Origin: Portulaca oleracea
Taxonomy: Eukaryota; Streptophyta; Magnoliopsida; Caryophyllales; Portulacaceae
Direction of reading: 5' to 3'
Assembly (NCBI GenBank): GCA_029582165.1
Contig: CM055877.1
Coordinates: 35,223,249 to 35,287,248, forward strand
Length of the DNA stretch: 64,000 nucleotides
Shown here: piece after piece, positions 34,258 to 45,597 of the stretch
Numbering within the stretch: position 1 is the first letter of the stretch
How the letters are laid out: every line of letters begins with the position of its first letter
Made by a program: the position numbers and the translations under genes
The notes under the pieces: model-generated
The model's database searches: none
Seen by the model: the letters and a program-made list of their open reading frames with translations, nothing else
Told to the model about the DNA's origin: nothing

Positions 34258-34991
34258 GAGAGTTAGGAGGTTTTTTATGTGATTTTGGAGAATTCTCGAT
34301 GAAGGACACAAAGGGAAGAGGATGAGTGATGATCATATGCATAGGGACAAGTTATTTATACACCTTCATCCATGATCAAAATAGAACAATTCGATCAGTA
34401 AGCAATCATGTAGCCGTTGCCATCACATCCCATGATTCAAGCCATTCTTCAACGGCTAGCAAAAAAAAAAAAATTGTTTAAACCCACCTAGGTTTTAACT
34501 TCAGCAGGCCACACGTGCGTGCCAGCCAGCCCAGGCCCAACTTCGTCGGTTGCTTAAAACCCGCCTAGGTTTTAAGCGACCTGGGCCCAAATTTCTGTTC
34601 CCGCGGCCCATTTGTGCGTAGTCTTATCTTGGGCCTTTCTGTTTTGGCTTCAATCGGCCCATTCGTGTATTTTTGATATTCCGGTTTCTGTTATCGACCC
34701 AATGATGCTTGGTTCTGAAATTTTTGCTCGAGTTATCTCCGACACTTAAGTTTTTGGTTCTTTTTTTATTTTATTTTCTTTTTGGGGAAACAGGATTAAT
34801 TGGGATTAATCCTATCATGTAGAAAATCATCCAAAAATTGCATTAATAAAGCGTTAAAGTCTTGCATCAGCACAAAGGGTCTAATATAAAAAGAAGTACA
34901 AAGAGTCTTGCATAGAATAAAAAAAATTTACAAAGAGTCTTGCATAAAAAAAAAGAGTACAAAGGAGTCTTGCATTGCATAAGTTTGATCA
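34258..34991. promoter_or_regulatory. Spacer between the antisense genes with aORF-2 promoter and two hairpins
   Basis: On the minus strand TATAAATA (34353-34360) lies about 96 bp upstream of the aORF-2 ATG. Hairpins are at about 34478-34498 and 34552-34577 (arms GCTTAAAACC/GGTTTTAAGC), among GGCCCA words. The spacer 54886-55608 in the outer element has the same order: TATAAATA 55508-55515 and hairpins near 55289 and 55371. Confidence 0.65.
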
Positions 34992-37228
34992 TCACAGGGA
35001 GCTTGAATCGCCGTTGTCCTCCGCCAAGTTGCCACCTGCATTTGTAGCTCCCGCGTTGGAAGTACCGGCCGTGCCAAAATAAGTATCCCAGGAGTAATAA
35101 TGAGGTCCAGAAGCAGTCTGCACGAGAGACGATGGCCCAGTCAAGGGCATTTCCGAAGGATGTACGCTTGATGGTGAAGACATGGAATGCTCCTGTGAAG
35201 CAGCCATCCAGGAATGATCGGGAACTTGCCATTCAACAGACGGAGTAGGCCATACAGGAACGGTTCCATAACTGGGGGCTGGCCAACCAGAAGAAGCAGA
35301 TCCTCCCAGCCAAGAGTGTTGAGGCACGGACCATTCTTGAGAACCCATAGGCCATGACGGACCCGTCCCAAGAGTAGGGACATGCCACCCTGCAGAACCG
35401 GAACCAAAAGAGGAAGCATCGTAGGGTGCAGGACGTGAAGTAGCGTCATCCGCTAGGGCTTGACTATCAGGATACCCTACGGATGCACCTGAGTCACGGT
35501 CCCTCACCACTATCTCCCGACCGTAATGAGGAGAGCGCACTGAAGCTGGAGTACGATGAGAATGAGAGGGCCGGTATGTGGCGCTCGACTCGGAAGCATC
35601 CTCCACCAAGTATGAATGGGGTTGAGTATCACCACTATATCCAGCACTGTGATACGACCCTCCATGACCAAGTGGCTCCTCCAAAGACATCTGAGCCATG
35701 TCCTCTTCCATACTCGGAGGATGGCGATCTCTACTATCAGACATGCTATGGTGAGATCCAGTTGAATGTTAGCCCTCCACCAAAGCGCCTTTGCGCCGAG
35801 CATCTGGTGCAGCCGCTAGAGGAGGACGAGAAGACCCACCAATTTCTTCCCGAGATCGACCTCGAGAAGAATATCCCCCTACCGAAGAGCGGCGTGGGGA
35901 CTCCGTGCGAGGAACACCTGCAGTGGAACGTCGAGGTGGTTCTCTGGGAACAGACTCCGCATCAGCCTCCATATCAGCTCTTCTGGCAGCATCACCTCGA
36001 TATCTACGTGAGCCGGTGAATCTCCGATCTATATGCTTCCTCATGGTGCTCCACTCCTTAGTCAGTTGGCGGAAGAAATCCCATCTCGGCTGAAAGATAG
36101 CAAGACAGGGTTATCCATAAGAAGCATGTGAGATAAAAGGAAGCAACCTAAAACAAAGAATTACCGGTTTGCGATCAAATTCTTGAAGCGCGGAGCACTC
36201 GCTATGTTCTCCACATCCAAGAAGCCGCCGATCTTTCGCCTCTCTTGTGGAATCTCCACCTCGGCAGCCTTGGCGTAGGGCCCCAGCTGTAGATCTTCTG
36301 GTCAGAAATTAGCCAAAGCATAATAAAGGATAAAGGAAGAAGGTACATACCACTCGAGGAGCCAAACAACTAAGATAGCGCTGGAACTCTTCATCGAATT
36401 GCTCCTACGGAACGTTATGTACGAAGTTGTCAAATTATTGACCTCGAACCATATCTCCCAAAACGCCCGGGTCGACTCGCCATGGCTCAAACATATGTGC
36501 TGGAGGATCTAGGGGAATGAGACCATGGTAACCTCCCAAACTTTGCCTCGAGGCTCTCTCCCTGAAATACCACACATAACCATAAGGCCCCTCAACCAGG
36601 AGGCGAAGACGGGTGTTGTGCTCCACCAGATCAAAAGGTTGTGGCAATTCTCCGACGTCGAAATCGGCTCAGGGACGCCAGTTCACTTGATCCTGCAAGA
36701 GGAAGGGTGCATTTAAGTACGATATGTAAAGGAAAACGGATAAAAGATGTTAGGAACGAAGAGATACCAGTTGTAAGTTGTCCAGGATGCTACGAATGAG
36801 GTCAAGGCACCCCGATTTATACTTCTTGTCGGGAATGCCCTCGGCGGTCCAACATTCAGCAGCTGGTACCGTCTTATTATATTCTTCTTTAAACGAATGC
36901 CCAGGGCCAAGATGTACTCATACGCCCATGACTGCATGAACATGATGTTAAATAAGGAAGAAAGGATGAACAACATTGAAAAGAGAAGGTTCGAGCATAT
37001 ATCTCGAGCACCTTCCACAAGGAAGGACCATACTAGTAACGAGTCTGGGCCGCATAGATGTAAACCGGGTCTGTATCCTGCGAAAGTCGGACGCCATGAT
37101 GAAGCCAATGGATGAAGTTTGCATAGGACGCCATGTCCCAGTTTAGGTTTCGAATATTATCAAAGTTGAGAAGGTTCCGAAACCATGTCAGGGAAATATT
37201 GTCCCCATGATTGGCAAAGAGGGTAGCC
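34992..37228 (-). pseudogene. aORF-1 of the inner Tat element (plant-mobile-domain-like), exons 2-6, truncated
   Basis: On the minus strand the exons are 37003-37228 (part of exon 2), 36768-36931, 36351-36692, 36173-36297 and 34992-36090. Diagnostic stretches are GDNISLTWFRNLLNFDNIR, SWAYEYILALGIR, LVEGPYGYVWYFRERASRQ and a Ser/Pro/Gly-rich C-terminal region (MEEDMAQMSLEEPLGHGG). Compared with the copy at 41020-54885, exon 3 has a 5-bp insertion, the donor at 37002 is AT instead of GT, the donor at 36172 is GC, and a TAA splits exon 6. It ends abruptly at 37228 inside exon 2, at the junction with LTR sequence. Exon 1 and the promoter are missing. Confidence 0.75.
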
Positions 37229-37487
37229 GCATTGCTTCTGGAATTAAAACCTAGGTGGTTTTTAATTTCTTGGCCAGGGCGCGCTTTTGGGCCAGCTTCA
37301 GCGTGGGCCGTCCTATGAAGATTAAAACCCAGGGGGGGTTTTAGCGAATGCATGCGGCCTGTTTTGACTTCTTGGACTCAGGTTGTTGATCTTTTGGGCC
37401 CAATGACCCAAATATCATTTGGCCCATATGACTTGTTGATTTTGATGAGTCGGGATTATGCCGGTACAAATTCCGGTGTCTACAGAG
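37229..37487 (-). repeat. Truncated A-type LTR at a rearrangement junction
   Basis: 259 bp matching 21341-21597, that is the first 259 bp of the A-type LTR on the minus strand, ending TGTCTACA at 37487. The other 85-90% of the LTR is absent: position 37229 is joined directly to aORF-1 exon 2 of the inner element. The polypurine-type block AAAGTGGGGGATCTC follows at 37488-37502. Confidence 0.9.
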
Positions 37488-37502
37488 ATCCCCCACTTTG
37501 AT

Positions 37503-38567
37503 CGAGTCCGAATAGGACGAAGGTCAAAGTAGCCTGAGGATATGACTACAGATCATAAAGCCTGGGGTGATGCTTGGAAGCCGAGTCCTGCATCGTGGTT
37601 GCGGGTGGCATGCGCCTCTTTAGGGGTGTTCTCGAGCAAGAACGATGCTCTACCTGACCGTTGATGAGTCGCTGTTGATCTCGGGTGAGAATGATGCCTT
37701 GTTATCGGACAAGATGCTGATTGTTCACGGAGTTTTCTAGTCTTTCCCAGTGTCGTTTTCAGTCTTTCCCGGTGTCGATTGCAGTCTTTCCTGGTATCGG
37801 TTCTAGTCTTTCTCGGTGTCGGTTCTAGTCTTTCCCGGTGTCGGTTCCAGTCTTTCCCAGTGTTAGCTCTAGTCTTTCCCGGTGTCGGTGTTGATGATTG
37901 TTGGCATTTTCGATGCTGAAGGACTTCACTAGGCGCGTTGCTGATGGCCTTGGGGGTCGAGACTTCATCGGGCACGATGCCGATGGCTCGGAGATTGAGA
38001 CTTCGCCGAGCGCGATGTCGGTGGCTCAGGATTGGGATTGCATCGAAACTCTGCCGATGACCCTGAATGATGATGATGACAGCGACCTTTTGTGCGGTAG
38101 CTGAATGAAGGTTGTCCCTTTGTCGGCGACCTGAAAGTCATGAGAAAACCGAGTATTAGTTTTATTGAAAAACAAAGGAGGTTCGAATTTTTACCTGTGG
38201 GTCGTAGAGTTGAATCATGGGCTCAGGCTGTGAGGAGTTGGGCCGTGCATTTGGGTTGTGCACTAGTGCTGTAGGCGGCGCAAAACCTAGGCGGTTTTGA
38301 TGTCCTTCCTTGGGCTGACGAGGGCGACTGGGCTGTGCTTTTTGGGCCGTAGCTGCAACAAAACCCAGGCAGGTTTTATATTTACTTTCCCCCTTTTTTT
38401 TCATTCTCGTGAAAGGAATCAAAGTGGGGCCCAGCCCACATGCGGACACAAATGCGCCACGTCACTCTGTCTTTCTTTTGGGTGGCAAGAGGATGACTTT
38501 GGATTTTCTGCCAATGAAACGCATTTGGCAGCTCGAGGCGGGGCCAGCTTACATTCACCCAACCTTT
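37503..38567. other. Second copy of the outer Tat element's non-coding 3' region
   Basis: Matches 21613-22655 throughout, at roughly 95% by eye. It includes the 22-bp array (seven units at 37736-37889 instead of six) and the hairpins near 38282 and 38360. Confidence 0.85.
37736..37889. repeat. 22-bp minisatellite, 7 copies
   Basis: Exactly seven 22-bp units with the core GTCTTTCCCGGTGTCG. It is homologous to the six-unit array at 21849-21980, so the unit number has changed since duplication. Confidence 0.95.
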
Positions 38568-38853
38568 CTATAAATTCTAAGGCATTTCGTTTATCTTATT
38601 CACATCTTCATTTCCTTCACATCTCTCTAGCTTACTCCTTCTCTCTCTAGAAAAGAAGTCTTGTTCTTTGAGGTAATCTCGAGTTTAAAAGATGCAACCC
38701 CAGAGTCATAGGAATCCACCTCTTCCTCATGCGGCGACATGGCCCCACTAGAGATCTTCTCGACGCAACTTTGTCCCTGGCATGGAAGCAACCCCTTCCG
38801 ATCTTATCGTTCAATCTTGGAACCATGCTTGGTTTTACCGCTCTCATGGCAAG
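38568..38853 (+). pseudogene. aORF-1 promoter and exon 1 (second copy)
   Basis: TATA box CTATAAATT at 38568-38576, leader, ATG at 38692 and a donor, GGCAAG|GTAGCC, after 38853. The 54-codon exon is in phase with exon 2 at 41020. A TAG replaces a GAG (Glu) codon of the left copy (PH*RSSRR here, PYERSSRR there). The exon belongs with 41020-41927 and 53179-54885. Confidence 0.7.
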
Positions 38854-39155
38854 GTAGCCCTTAAACTTTTCTCTTGTACTTAGTTTAGCGTAAAAATGGC
38901 AAGCATGAATTTATTTTTCATATCTTGTCGATTTTAGCTATTTTAAGTATACATATTAGGATGTTGAGTGACCCATTTATTTATGCATTTTGACCGAAAA
39001 CGCACTTGCAAATCGTAAAATGGACCAAAAAGCTTTCAACGATCGGCCCATAAATAAAACCTAGGCGGGTTTTACACGCTTTCTGGCCCGCCTGTCCAGG
39101 TAGCGACCCACTAGAGGAAATAAATTCCAGGCGGGTTATATTTCGGCTTACTGGG

Positions 39156-40749
39156 CGTAGACACCGGAATTTGTACCGGCATAATCCTGACTCATCAAAA
39201 TCAGCAAAACATTTGGGCCAGATGATAAATGGGTCATTGGGCCCGAGAAATTCAACAGCTTGAGCCCAAGAAGTCAAACAGGCCGCATGCATTTGCTAAA
39301 ACCCAGGGGGATTTTAATTTTTAGAGAACAGGCCCACACAGAAGCAGGCCCAGAAGCGCGCTCCAGCCTAGAGAGCTTAAAACCCGCCTAGGTTTTAAGC
39401 GGAGCAGTGCAGGTCGTCGTTTTGCTCCACGTCACTGATTCGTGTGCTGAATATTTAATAACCCGCCTAGGTTTTAAACAAATTGGCGCTAAAATCTGCA
39501 TGCATGCGTGATCCCCTAATCATAGTCCCACGTGGTTGACTTCCCCTTGACTTCCTATAACCCGCCTAGGTTATAGTTTCTGGAGGGCTTGATTTGTGGG
39601 GTATGTCCCCCATGGTTTCCCTCCAAATCTCTCACTCCCTCACCTATAAATACCCCCTCCAATTCACCTCCATGATCATCAACAATCACCCTCTGCTACC
39701 CTTACTCTACTCTCATTTTCATTCCCATACTATACTCTACTTCTCTCAAAATTCCATCATCCATATCCATTTCTAATCCTCTCATAATCACACTCATCAC
39801 AACCATATAACCATCTATATACCACTTTTCCAAACCACTTACATTTTTTCATCAAATCTTCAAGTCAAGGGGGTAACTCAAGGGATCAAATTCATCAATT
39901 CTACCACCTTAAGCAAGACTCGATTTCTTTGTTTACTTTTTTATGATTGATCATGTAAATTCATTCTTTAATTCCATTACTTGTACATATTTTGTAAAGT
40001 AAAAACCGCATTTTATATTGCATGATTTGAATAATAATTCCGCGAAATTAACCAAACTTCTCCCCGCTCTCTTTCTTTTCAATGTTGATTTTAGTAGAAT
40101 CTGTTTTATGACAGGCGGATTCGAGAGTTCTTATAACTCTTGAATTCGTAACCTTACCCCCGAATCTAGAAATCGGGTTCGTAGACCGGAGCCTTTTTTT
40201 TATATTTTATGGTTTGTCGATTTCCTTAAATCGGCTGACGACTCTTTAAACATTTTACAAATTTGTTTAATTATTTAAAGTATTCGATTTCTTGCACAAA
40301 AATAATTTAAGAAAATAATTTAATTCATGTCCAATATTTAGCCAAGGAGGGTCCCGAGAGAAATGGGCCAGAAAATGATAAAACCTAGGCGGGTTTTATC
40401 ATTTTTAACCCAATTTCTCTTTGGGCCGACAAGACCGGTGGCCCAGCCTCGAATCCGCTAAAACCTAGGCAGGTTTTAGCAGATTCCAGTGGTCCGCTTG
40501 TTTTCTCTTGGGCCTGGATTTATTACGTGGGCCGGGATTAAATTATTGTTAAATTAATTTGTGTAATTACGGATAATTTAAATAATAAAAAATGGGTTTG
40601 TAAATAAATAAAGTTTCATCACCCCAAAAATGAATTTCGAAAATTAAAAATATCCTTATTTAAGGATTAAGCAACCTTAGTCGGCTCCCGATCACATAAG
40701 TAGTGCATCTGAAAACATTTCCCCGAACGGGATTTTTCCGGGTCCTACA
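39156..40749 (+). repeat. Solo B-type LTR in aORF-1 intron 1
   Basis: Runs from CGTAGACACCGG (first base T changed to C) to GGGTCCTACA. Flanks are CTGGG (39151-39155) and CTAGG (40750-40754), a 5-bp duplication with one change. No primer-binding site or polypurine tract adjoins. Its TATA box CCTATAAATA is at about 39645-39654. To its right the intron of aORF-1 continues to the acceptor at 41019. Confidence 0.85.
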
Positions 40750-40789
40750 CTAGGCCGACGCGCTTCTTGGGCCGAATGCAAAGGCTTGG

Positions 40790-40820
40790 CGAAGTCAAAA
40801 CCTAGGTAGGTTTTGACTCG
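40790..40820. repeat. Hairpin in aORF-1 intron 1, right part
   Basis: Arms GTCAAAACC and GGTTTTGAC around TAGGTA. It lies in the intron outside any LTR, which shows the hairpins are not limited to LTRs. Confidence 0.85.
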
Positions 40821-41019
40821 CGTGTTTTTTTTTATTATTTTGGTTTTGCTGGGCCGACTCGGGCCGAAGTTCTTGGGCTTGCTGGACCGCTTCATGGGCC
40901 GAGGCTGTGAGCCCTGTGTTTGTGCTGGGTCCAGTTAGGGTCCATGAAAGTAGGCTCAAAATGCCAACTGAGCCCCCATTTTAAATAACTCGCTGAAATT
41001 TTTGCCCATCGTATTTTAG

Positions 41020-41927
41020 GAGGATAACCAGAAAACTCCCGGCGTTCTGAAAAATCCTCTTAAAGTAGCTAAATCGATCCTTGGAGACTTTGTCCGTGAC
41101 ACCTTGACTGCGGCGGGCTTCATGCCTTTCAGGAAAGGTCTGGAGGCTTGGAAGAAACGGACGTTCCGTATCATAGGTCGAGCGATGGCTGAGAGGTTGT
41201 GGGATTCAACTAACTCGTTTCACTTGCCTTTGGGTGAGATGACGGTCACGCCCAAAGATTTTGTCATGATTATCTGTCTCCCTTGGGGTGGGCTAGATGT
41301 GGTCTTTGATGCGGAGATCCCTCCAGTAGTTCTGGATTTGTTGGGTCCAGTGTTTGCGCATTTGGGACAATGGCAAGGTCTCCCCAATCTCGCCTATAGG
41401 AACTTTGAATTGGCCATCTGTGATGCCAGTTTCCAAAATTTGCCTGTAGAGCAGCGCCGCTTCATTTTCTTAGCTACCCTTTTTGCCAACCATGGGGACA
41501 ACATTTCCCTGACGTGGTTCCGAGACCTTATCAATTTTGATAATATTCGGAATCTGAATTGGGGGAAGGCGTCTTATGCGAACTTCATCCACTGGCTTCG
41601 TTGTGGCATATGGCTCTCGCAGGATGTGGACCCGGTCTATCTTCATGAGGCTTAGACTCGCTACCAGTATGGTCCTTCCTTGTGGAAGGTGCTCGAGGTA
41701 CGTGCTCGAACCCTCTCTTTTCAATGCAGTTCATCCTTTCTTCCTCATGTAACATCGTGTTTATGCAGTCATGGGTGTATGAGTACATGTCGGCCCTGGG
41801 CATTCGTTCAAAGAAGAATAAGACGGTACCAGCTGCTGAACGCTAGACTACCGAGGGCATTCACGACAAGAAATATAAGTCAGGGAGTCTTGACCTTATT
41901 CGTGGCATCTTGGATAACATGGCACCG
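41020..41927 (+). pseudogene. aORF-1 exons 2 and 3 of the outer Tat element (plant mobile domain)
   Basis: Exon 2 (41020-41697) follows the acceptor TATTTTAG and reads FVRDTLTAAGFMPFRKGLEA, FHLPLGEMTVTPKDFVMIIC and LTWFRDLINFDNIRNLNWG. This is the pattern of the plant mobile domain (PF10536 type), found in host MAIN-like proteins and in transposons. A TAG (from CAG) stands at 41653-41655. Exon 3 (41769-41927) reads SWVYEYMSALGIRSKKN, with TAG near 41847. Intron 3 is then split by the retrotransposon at 41947-53116. Exons 4-6 are at 53179-54885. Confidence 0.8.
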
Positions 41928-42163
41928 GTATTCCTTTATATCCAGCTGTGGAACCCGGGAAAATCCCCGTTATCCCTCGCGGTGTACGGTGAATCGGTGT
42001 CTTTTCTTGGAAGGGATTTAAATACATTTTTTTATGATGTTCAAATGAATCAAAATAATAAAATAAAAAGAGTCGCCAATTTATTTTTAATGATAATTAA
42101 TAAACTCAAATTTAAACTCCATAAACCATGAACCATGAGATTCGGATCCGGAGGTAAGGTTAC

Positions 42164-43059
42164 TGATGTATATTTGATAGCCATATATATCAAGGTTATC
42201 AAAGAAGACATCAAATATACATCATGGGAGCCAAATACTTGTTTACATGGCAAAGGAGCTTCATTCCCTCAAGTCTCTCTCACGTTTGAATGGTTTCATC
42301 AAGGGCAGTTCGGTAATTTGCTATATATCTCAAGAACCAACAAGATATTGTGAAATTCATCCAAAGGTCAAATGATCTACATCAAAGGAGCTTCACAATG
42401 GTTTTTGAATCTTGAAGTTTGGACAAGAAATGAGCAAGTTATCATAGTTTTAATCTAGCTTATATACATTTGTTTCTTTATGATGTCACACTTGTATAGA
42501 ATGATGTAAGCTAGATCCCATGTATTTCTTGATGTTGTGCACGCCTAAAGGGTCCTCATTTTCTATAAATAGACCCCTTGGGTGCCTTGTAATCTCATTC
42601 AATTCATAATAATCAAATACAAAGTAAACACATGATGTTGTTTTCTCTCTAGCTTTTTTGCTAGTCTTTTCGTTTCTCTTGAGGGAGTTTCGAATATATC
42701 TCTACTTCTAGCCTTGGGTTGGCATCCCTTGGTGGTGAAAGGTAGAATTGAAGAGTTCTTTGAGGTGGTGTGTCTGTATCCTCGTGGAGCCTTCAACGCC
42801 AATATCATTCCTTTCGTTCATCCATTCGTTCATTCAACCATTCAATCATCAAACATTCATCAGGCATTCAACAATCGTTCATCATCCATTCGTCCATCAT
42901 CATCTTTTGGTAAACGAATTCCATTCTTTGTTTCGTTTCCATCATATTTCTTTGAGTTTAGTTGATTCTTTAGAACTTAGAGAAGAAGATTCTTATCTTG
43001 GTTTTTAAAGATCCTGTATTCTATGTGTAATGAGATCTCTTTGATCCCATTATACATTA
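42164..43059 (+). repeat. 5' LTR of the nested gag-only element
   Basis: Starts TGATGTATATTTGATAG and ends TATACATTA; the 3' LTR ends TATACATCA. TATA box CTATAAATAG at about 42573-42582. Its first 15 bases are repeated inverted at 42213-42227. Confidence 0.93.
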
Positions 43060-43063
43060 AAAT

Positions 43064-43078
43064 TGGTATCAGAGCTTA
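43064..43078 (+). promoter_or_regulatory. Primer-binding site, initiator tRNA-Met type
   Basis: TGGTATCAGAGCTTA lies a few bases after the LTR. TGGTATCAGAGC is the classical plant tRNA-iMet binding site of copia elements and chromoviruses. Confidence 0.92.
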
Positions 43079-43296
43079 GGAGATTGATTATCTTAGTTCT
43101 TGCACCATCTTTCTACAATCTTTCCATCACAAAAACGTTCCCCCACCATCCCTCCATTACTCGTCCACCATAAACTCTACAAAGAACCCCATAGCCCAAA
43201 CACAATCAAACGAAAACACAATCCCCCTCTCGTCCCTACGTGCTAACCCCAAGACCATGAGTTTCTTGTGATCTTTTTGCATCAAGATAGTTTCTA

Positions 43297-44486
43297 ATGG
43301 CTGGTCCAAGCTCTCCAACGAAGTCTCCTACAACATCTCAAGAAGATGTTGAATTGATGAAACAAAAGATCGCTTATCTCTCCGATCAATTGAAGAGATA
43401 CATGCACCTTCAACATAGGGTGAACCGTGAGGATGAATCACGAGGATCACCAAATGAAGATGAGAAAGAAGACGTCCAAAGTGGAAGGCGTGGACGTCCA
43501 AGAAGGGAGGAAAGATTCGACTTCAAAGTGGAGATTCCGGAATTTGATGGTAATCTTGATCCAGAGGTTTTCTTGGATTGGATGCAAACTGTGGAGAGAG
43601 TCTTTGATCTCAAAGACGTAAATGATGACAAGAAGGTCAAGTATGTTTCTTTAAAGTTACGAAAACATGCAAGCATTTGGTGGACAAACTTGCAAAAGAA
43701 GTCCAAAAGAAGCGGGAAGCTAAAGGAAAGGATAAGGTGCGATCATGGGTCCAAATGAAGAAGAAGCTCCAAGAGAAGTTTCTGCCCCTTAACTATCTAA
43801 GTGACAACATCAACAAGCTTCAAAGATTGGCCCAAGGGAGCAAAGTGTCAAGGAATATACAAGGGAGTTCAAACGTCTACTTCGGAAGTGTGATCTTAAG
43901 GAGGAGGATCCACAAACTTTGGTATGTTATCTAATTGGTCTTGATGATTATATTAGACATATTTTTGAATGGCAACCGTATAAGACTTTGGATGAATTAA
44001 GTTATTTAGCTCTCGATGTTGAAAGCCAAAGGAGATGTTGTCATTACCAGAGTTTAGGTCACATTGATTTGGAGTGTCCTAACAAGAAAGAAGTGTCTTT
44101 GGATGAGTACCAAACGTATGATAATGCATTATTTGAGGAGGAAAATGTAGTAGAAAAGGAGTATGTAGAAGAGTGGCATGTGGCAAGGAGAGCCTTGAAA
44201 GAAGTATGTGTGCCGAATGAACATCAACAAAGAGAGTGCAAGATCTCTCATTGTACCAACAAAGGAGAAGTATGTACATTGATCAAAGAAGGAGAAAGTT
44301 GTGCCTCCTATGGTTACATTGACGCCCCTACACAATGGCTAAGCCATGACAAAGACATTCATGAGGATCCAAGAAGTTTAGTAAGTCTTTCCACTTACAA
44401 GAATTGTAGAGATTCATTATGGTGTGATATTACTTTTATGGATACTTGTCATACTTTGTTGGATACTAGACTTTGAAGTTGAGAAG
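43297..44486 (+). pseudogene. Gag of the nested element, frame broken
   Basis: From ATG 43297 the product begins MAGPSSPTKSPTTSQEDVEL and contains IPEFDGNLDPEVFLDWMQTVERVF and SLKLRKHASIWW, the classical Retrotrans_gag (PF03732) capsid pattern. The frame then shifts (about 43710-43760 and 43830-43920) and continues with CYLIGLDDYIRHIF and a weak knuckle, CHYQSLGHIDLEC, at about 44040-44075, where the first cysteine spacing is normal. No protease or polymerase motifs follow. A short tail before the 3' LTR (44500-44690) matches the end of chromovirus polyproteins. Confidence 0.85.
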
Positions 44487-44689
44487 TTACATGGGATTTC
44501 TACAACCATGGTGAAATATCGAGAATCAAAGTCCATTAATGTCAATGGGTTATTTTGGAAGAAGTCGAAGAAGTTTAGTAAAGGAGTCTATGATGACTTC
44601 AAAGCCTTTAAGAAGAGAGCTTGTAATCTCATGCGAAGAAGGCGAACAAGAGAGTTGATGTTCAAAGTTTGAGGACAAACTTTTTTTCA

Positions 44690-44701
44690 ACCGGGGGAGT
44701 A
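44690..44701 (+). promoter_or_regulatory. Polypurine tract of the nested element
   Basis: CCGGGGGAGTA abuts the 3' LTR start TGATGTAT, preceded by GAGGACAAACTTTTTTTCAA. The same arrangement (GAGGACAAACTTTTTT, then G-rich) is found at 63068-63097. Confidence 0.85.
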
Positions 44702-45597
44702 TGATGTATATTTGATAGCCATATATATCAAGGTTATCAAGGAAGACATCAAATATACATCATGGGAGCCAAATACTTGTTTACATGGCAAAGGAGCTTC
44801 ATTCCCTCAAGTCTCTCTCACGTTTGAATGGTTTCATCAAGGGCAGTTTGGTAATTTGCTCTATATCTCAAGTACCAAGAGGATATTGTGAAATTTATCC
44901 AGAGGTCAAATGATCTAGATCAAAGGAGCTTCACAATGGTTTTTGAATCTTGAAGTTTGGACAAGAAATGAGCAAGTTATCATAGTTTTAATCTAGCTTA
45001 TGTACATTTGTTTCTTTATGATGTCACACTTGTATAGAATGATGTAAGCTAGATCCCATGTATTTCTTGATGTTGTGCACGCCTAAAGGGTCCTCATTTG
45101 CTATAAATAGACCCCTTGGGTGCCTTGTAATCTCATTCAATTCATAATAATCAAATACAAAGTAAACACATGATGTTGTTTTCTCTCTAGCTTTTGTGCT
45201 AGTCTTTTCGTTTCTCTTGAGGGAGTTTCGAATATATCTCTACTTCTAGCCTTGGGTTGGCATCCCTTGGTGGTGAAAGGTAGAATTGAAGAGTTCTTTG
45301 AGGTGGTGTGTTTGTATCCTCGTGGATCCTTCAATGCCAATATCATTCCTTTCGTTCATCCATTCGTTCATTCAACCATTCAATCATCAAACATTCATCA
45401 AGCATTCAACAATCGTTCATCATCCATTCGTCCATCATCATCTTTTGGTAAACGAATTCCATTCTTTGTTTCGTTTCCATCATATTTCTTTGAGTTTAGT
45501 TGATTCTTTAGAACTTAGAGAAGAAGATTCTTATCTTGGTTTTTAAAGATCCTGAATTCTATGTGTAATGAGATCTCTTTGATCCCATTATACATCA
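44702..45597 (+). repeat. 3' LTR of the nested gag-only element
   Basis: 896 bp, about 98% identical to the 5' LTR, ending TATACATCA and followed by the target copy GTTAC. Confidence 0.95.

Larger units (their letters stand above)
42164..45597 (+). mobile_element. Gag-only chromovirus-like LTR retrotransposon, complete insertion
   Basis: Two LTRs of exactly 896 bp (42164-43059 and 44702-45597) with about 18 differences by eye (2%), flanked by GTTAC on both sides (42159-42163 and 45598-45602). A tRNA-Met primer-binding site follows the first LTR. The interior is only 1.64 kb and codes for gag alone, so it depends on other elements for movement, like the known gag-only (TR-GAG type) plant elements. 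It is the youngest large insertion seen in the nest. Confidence 0.93.

Noticed and set aside
35483..36093. Open frames antisense to aORF-1 exon 6 (and likewise 53948-54391)
   Set aside because: They are shadows of the GC-rich, low-complexity coding exon. The aORF-1 frame is the one that continues across the splice sites and is shared between copies.
19399..40820. Telomere-like repeats (AAACCC words)
   Set aside because: The words are single, spaced by hundreds of bases and arranged as hairpins with GGTTTT. They are not head-to-tail AAACCCT arrays.
43064..43078. tRNA gene fragment at TGGTATCAGAGC
   Set aside because: It is the primer-binding site next to an LTR, and no cloverleaf can be formed from the flanks.
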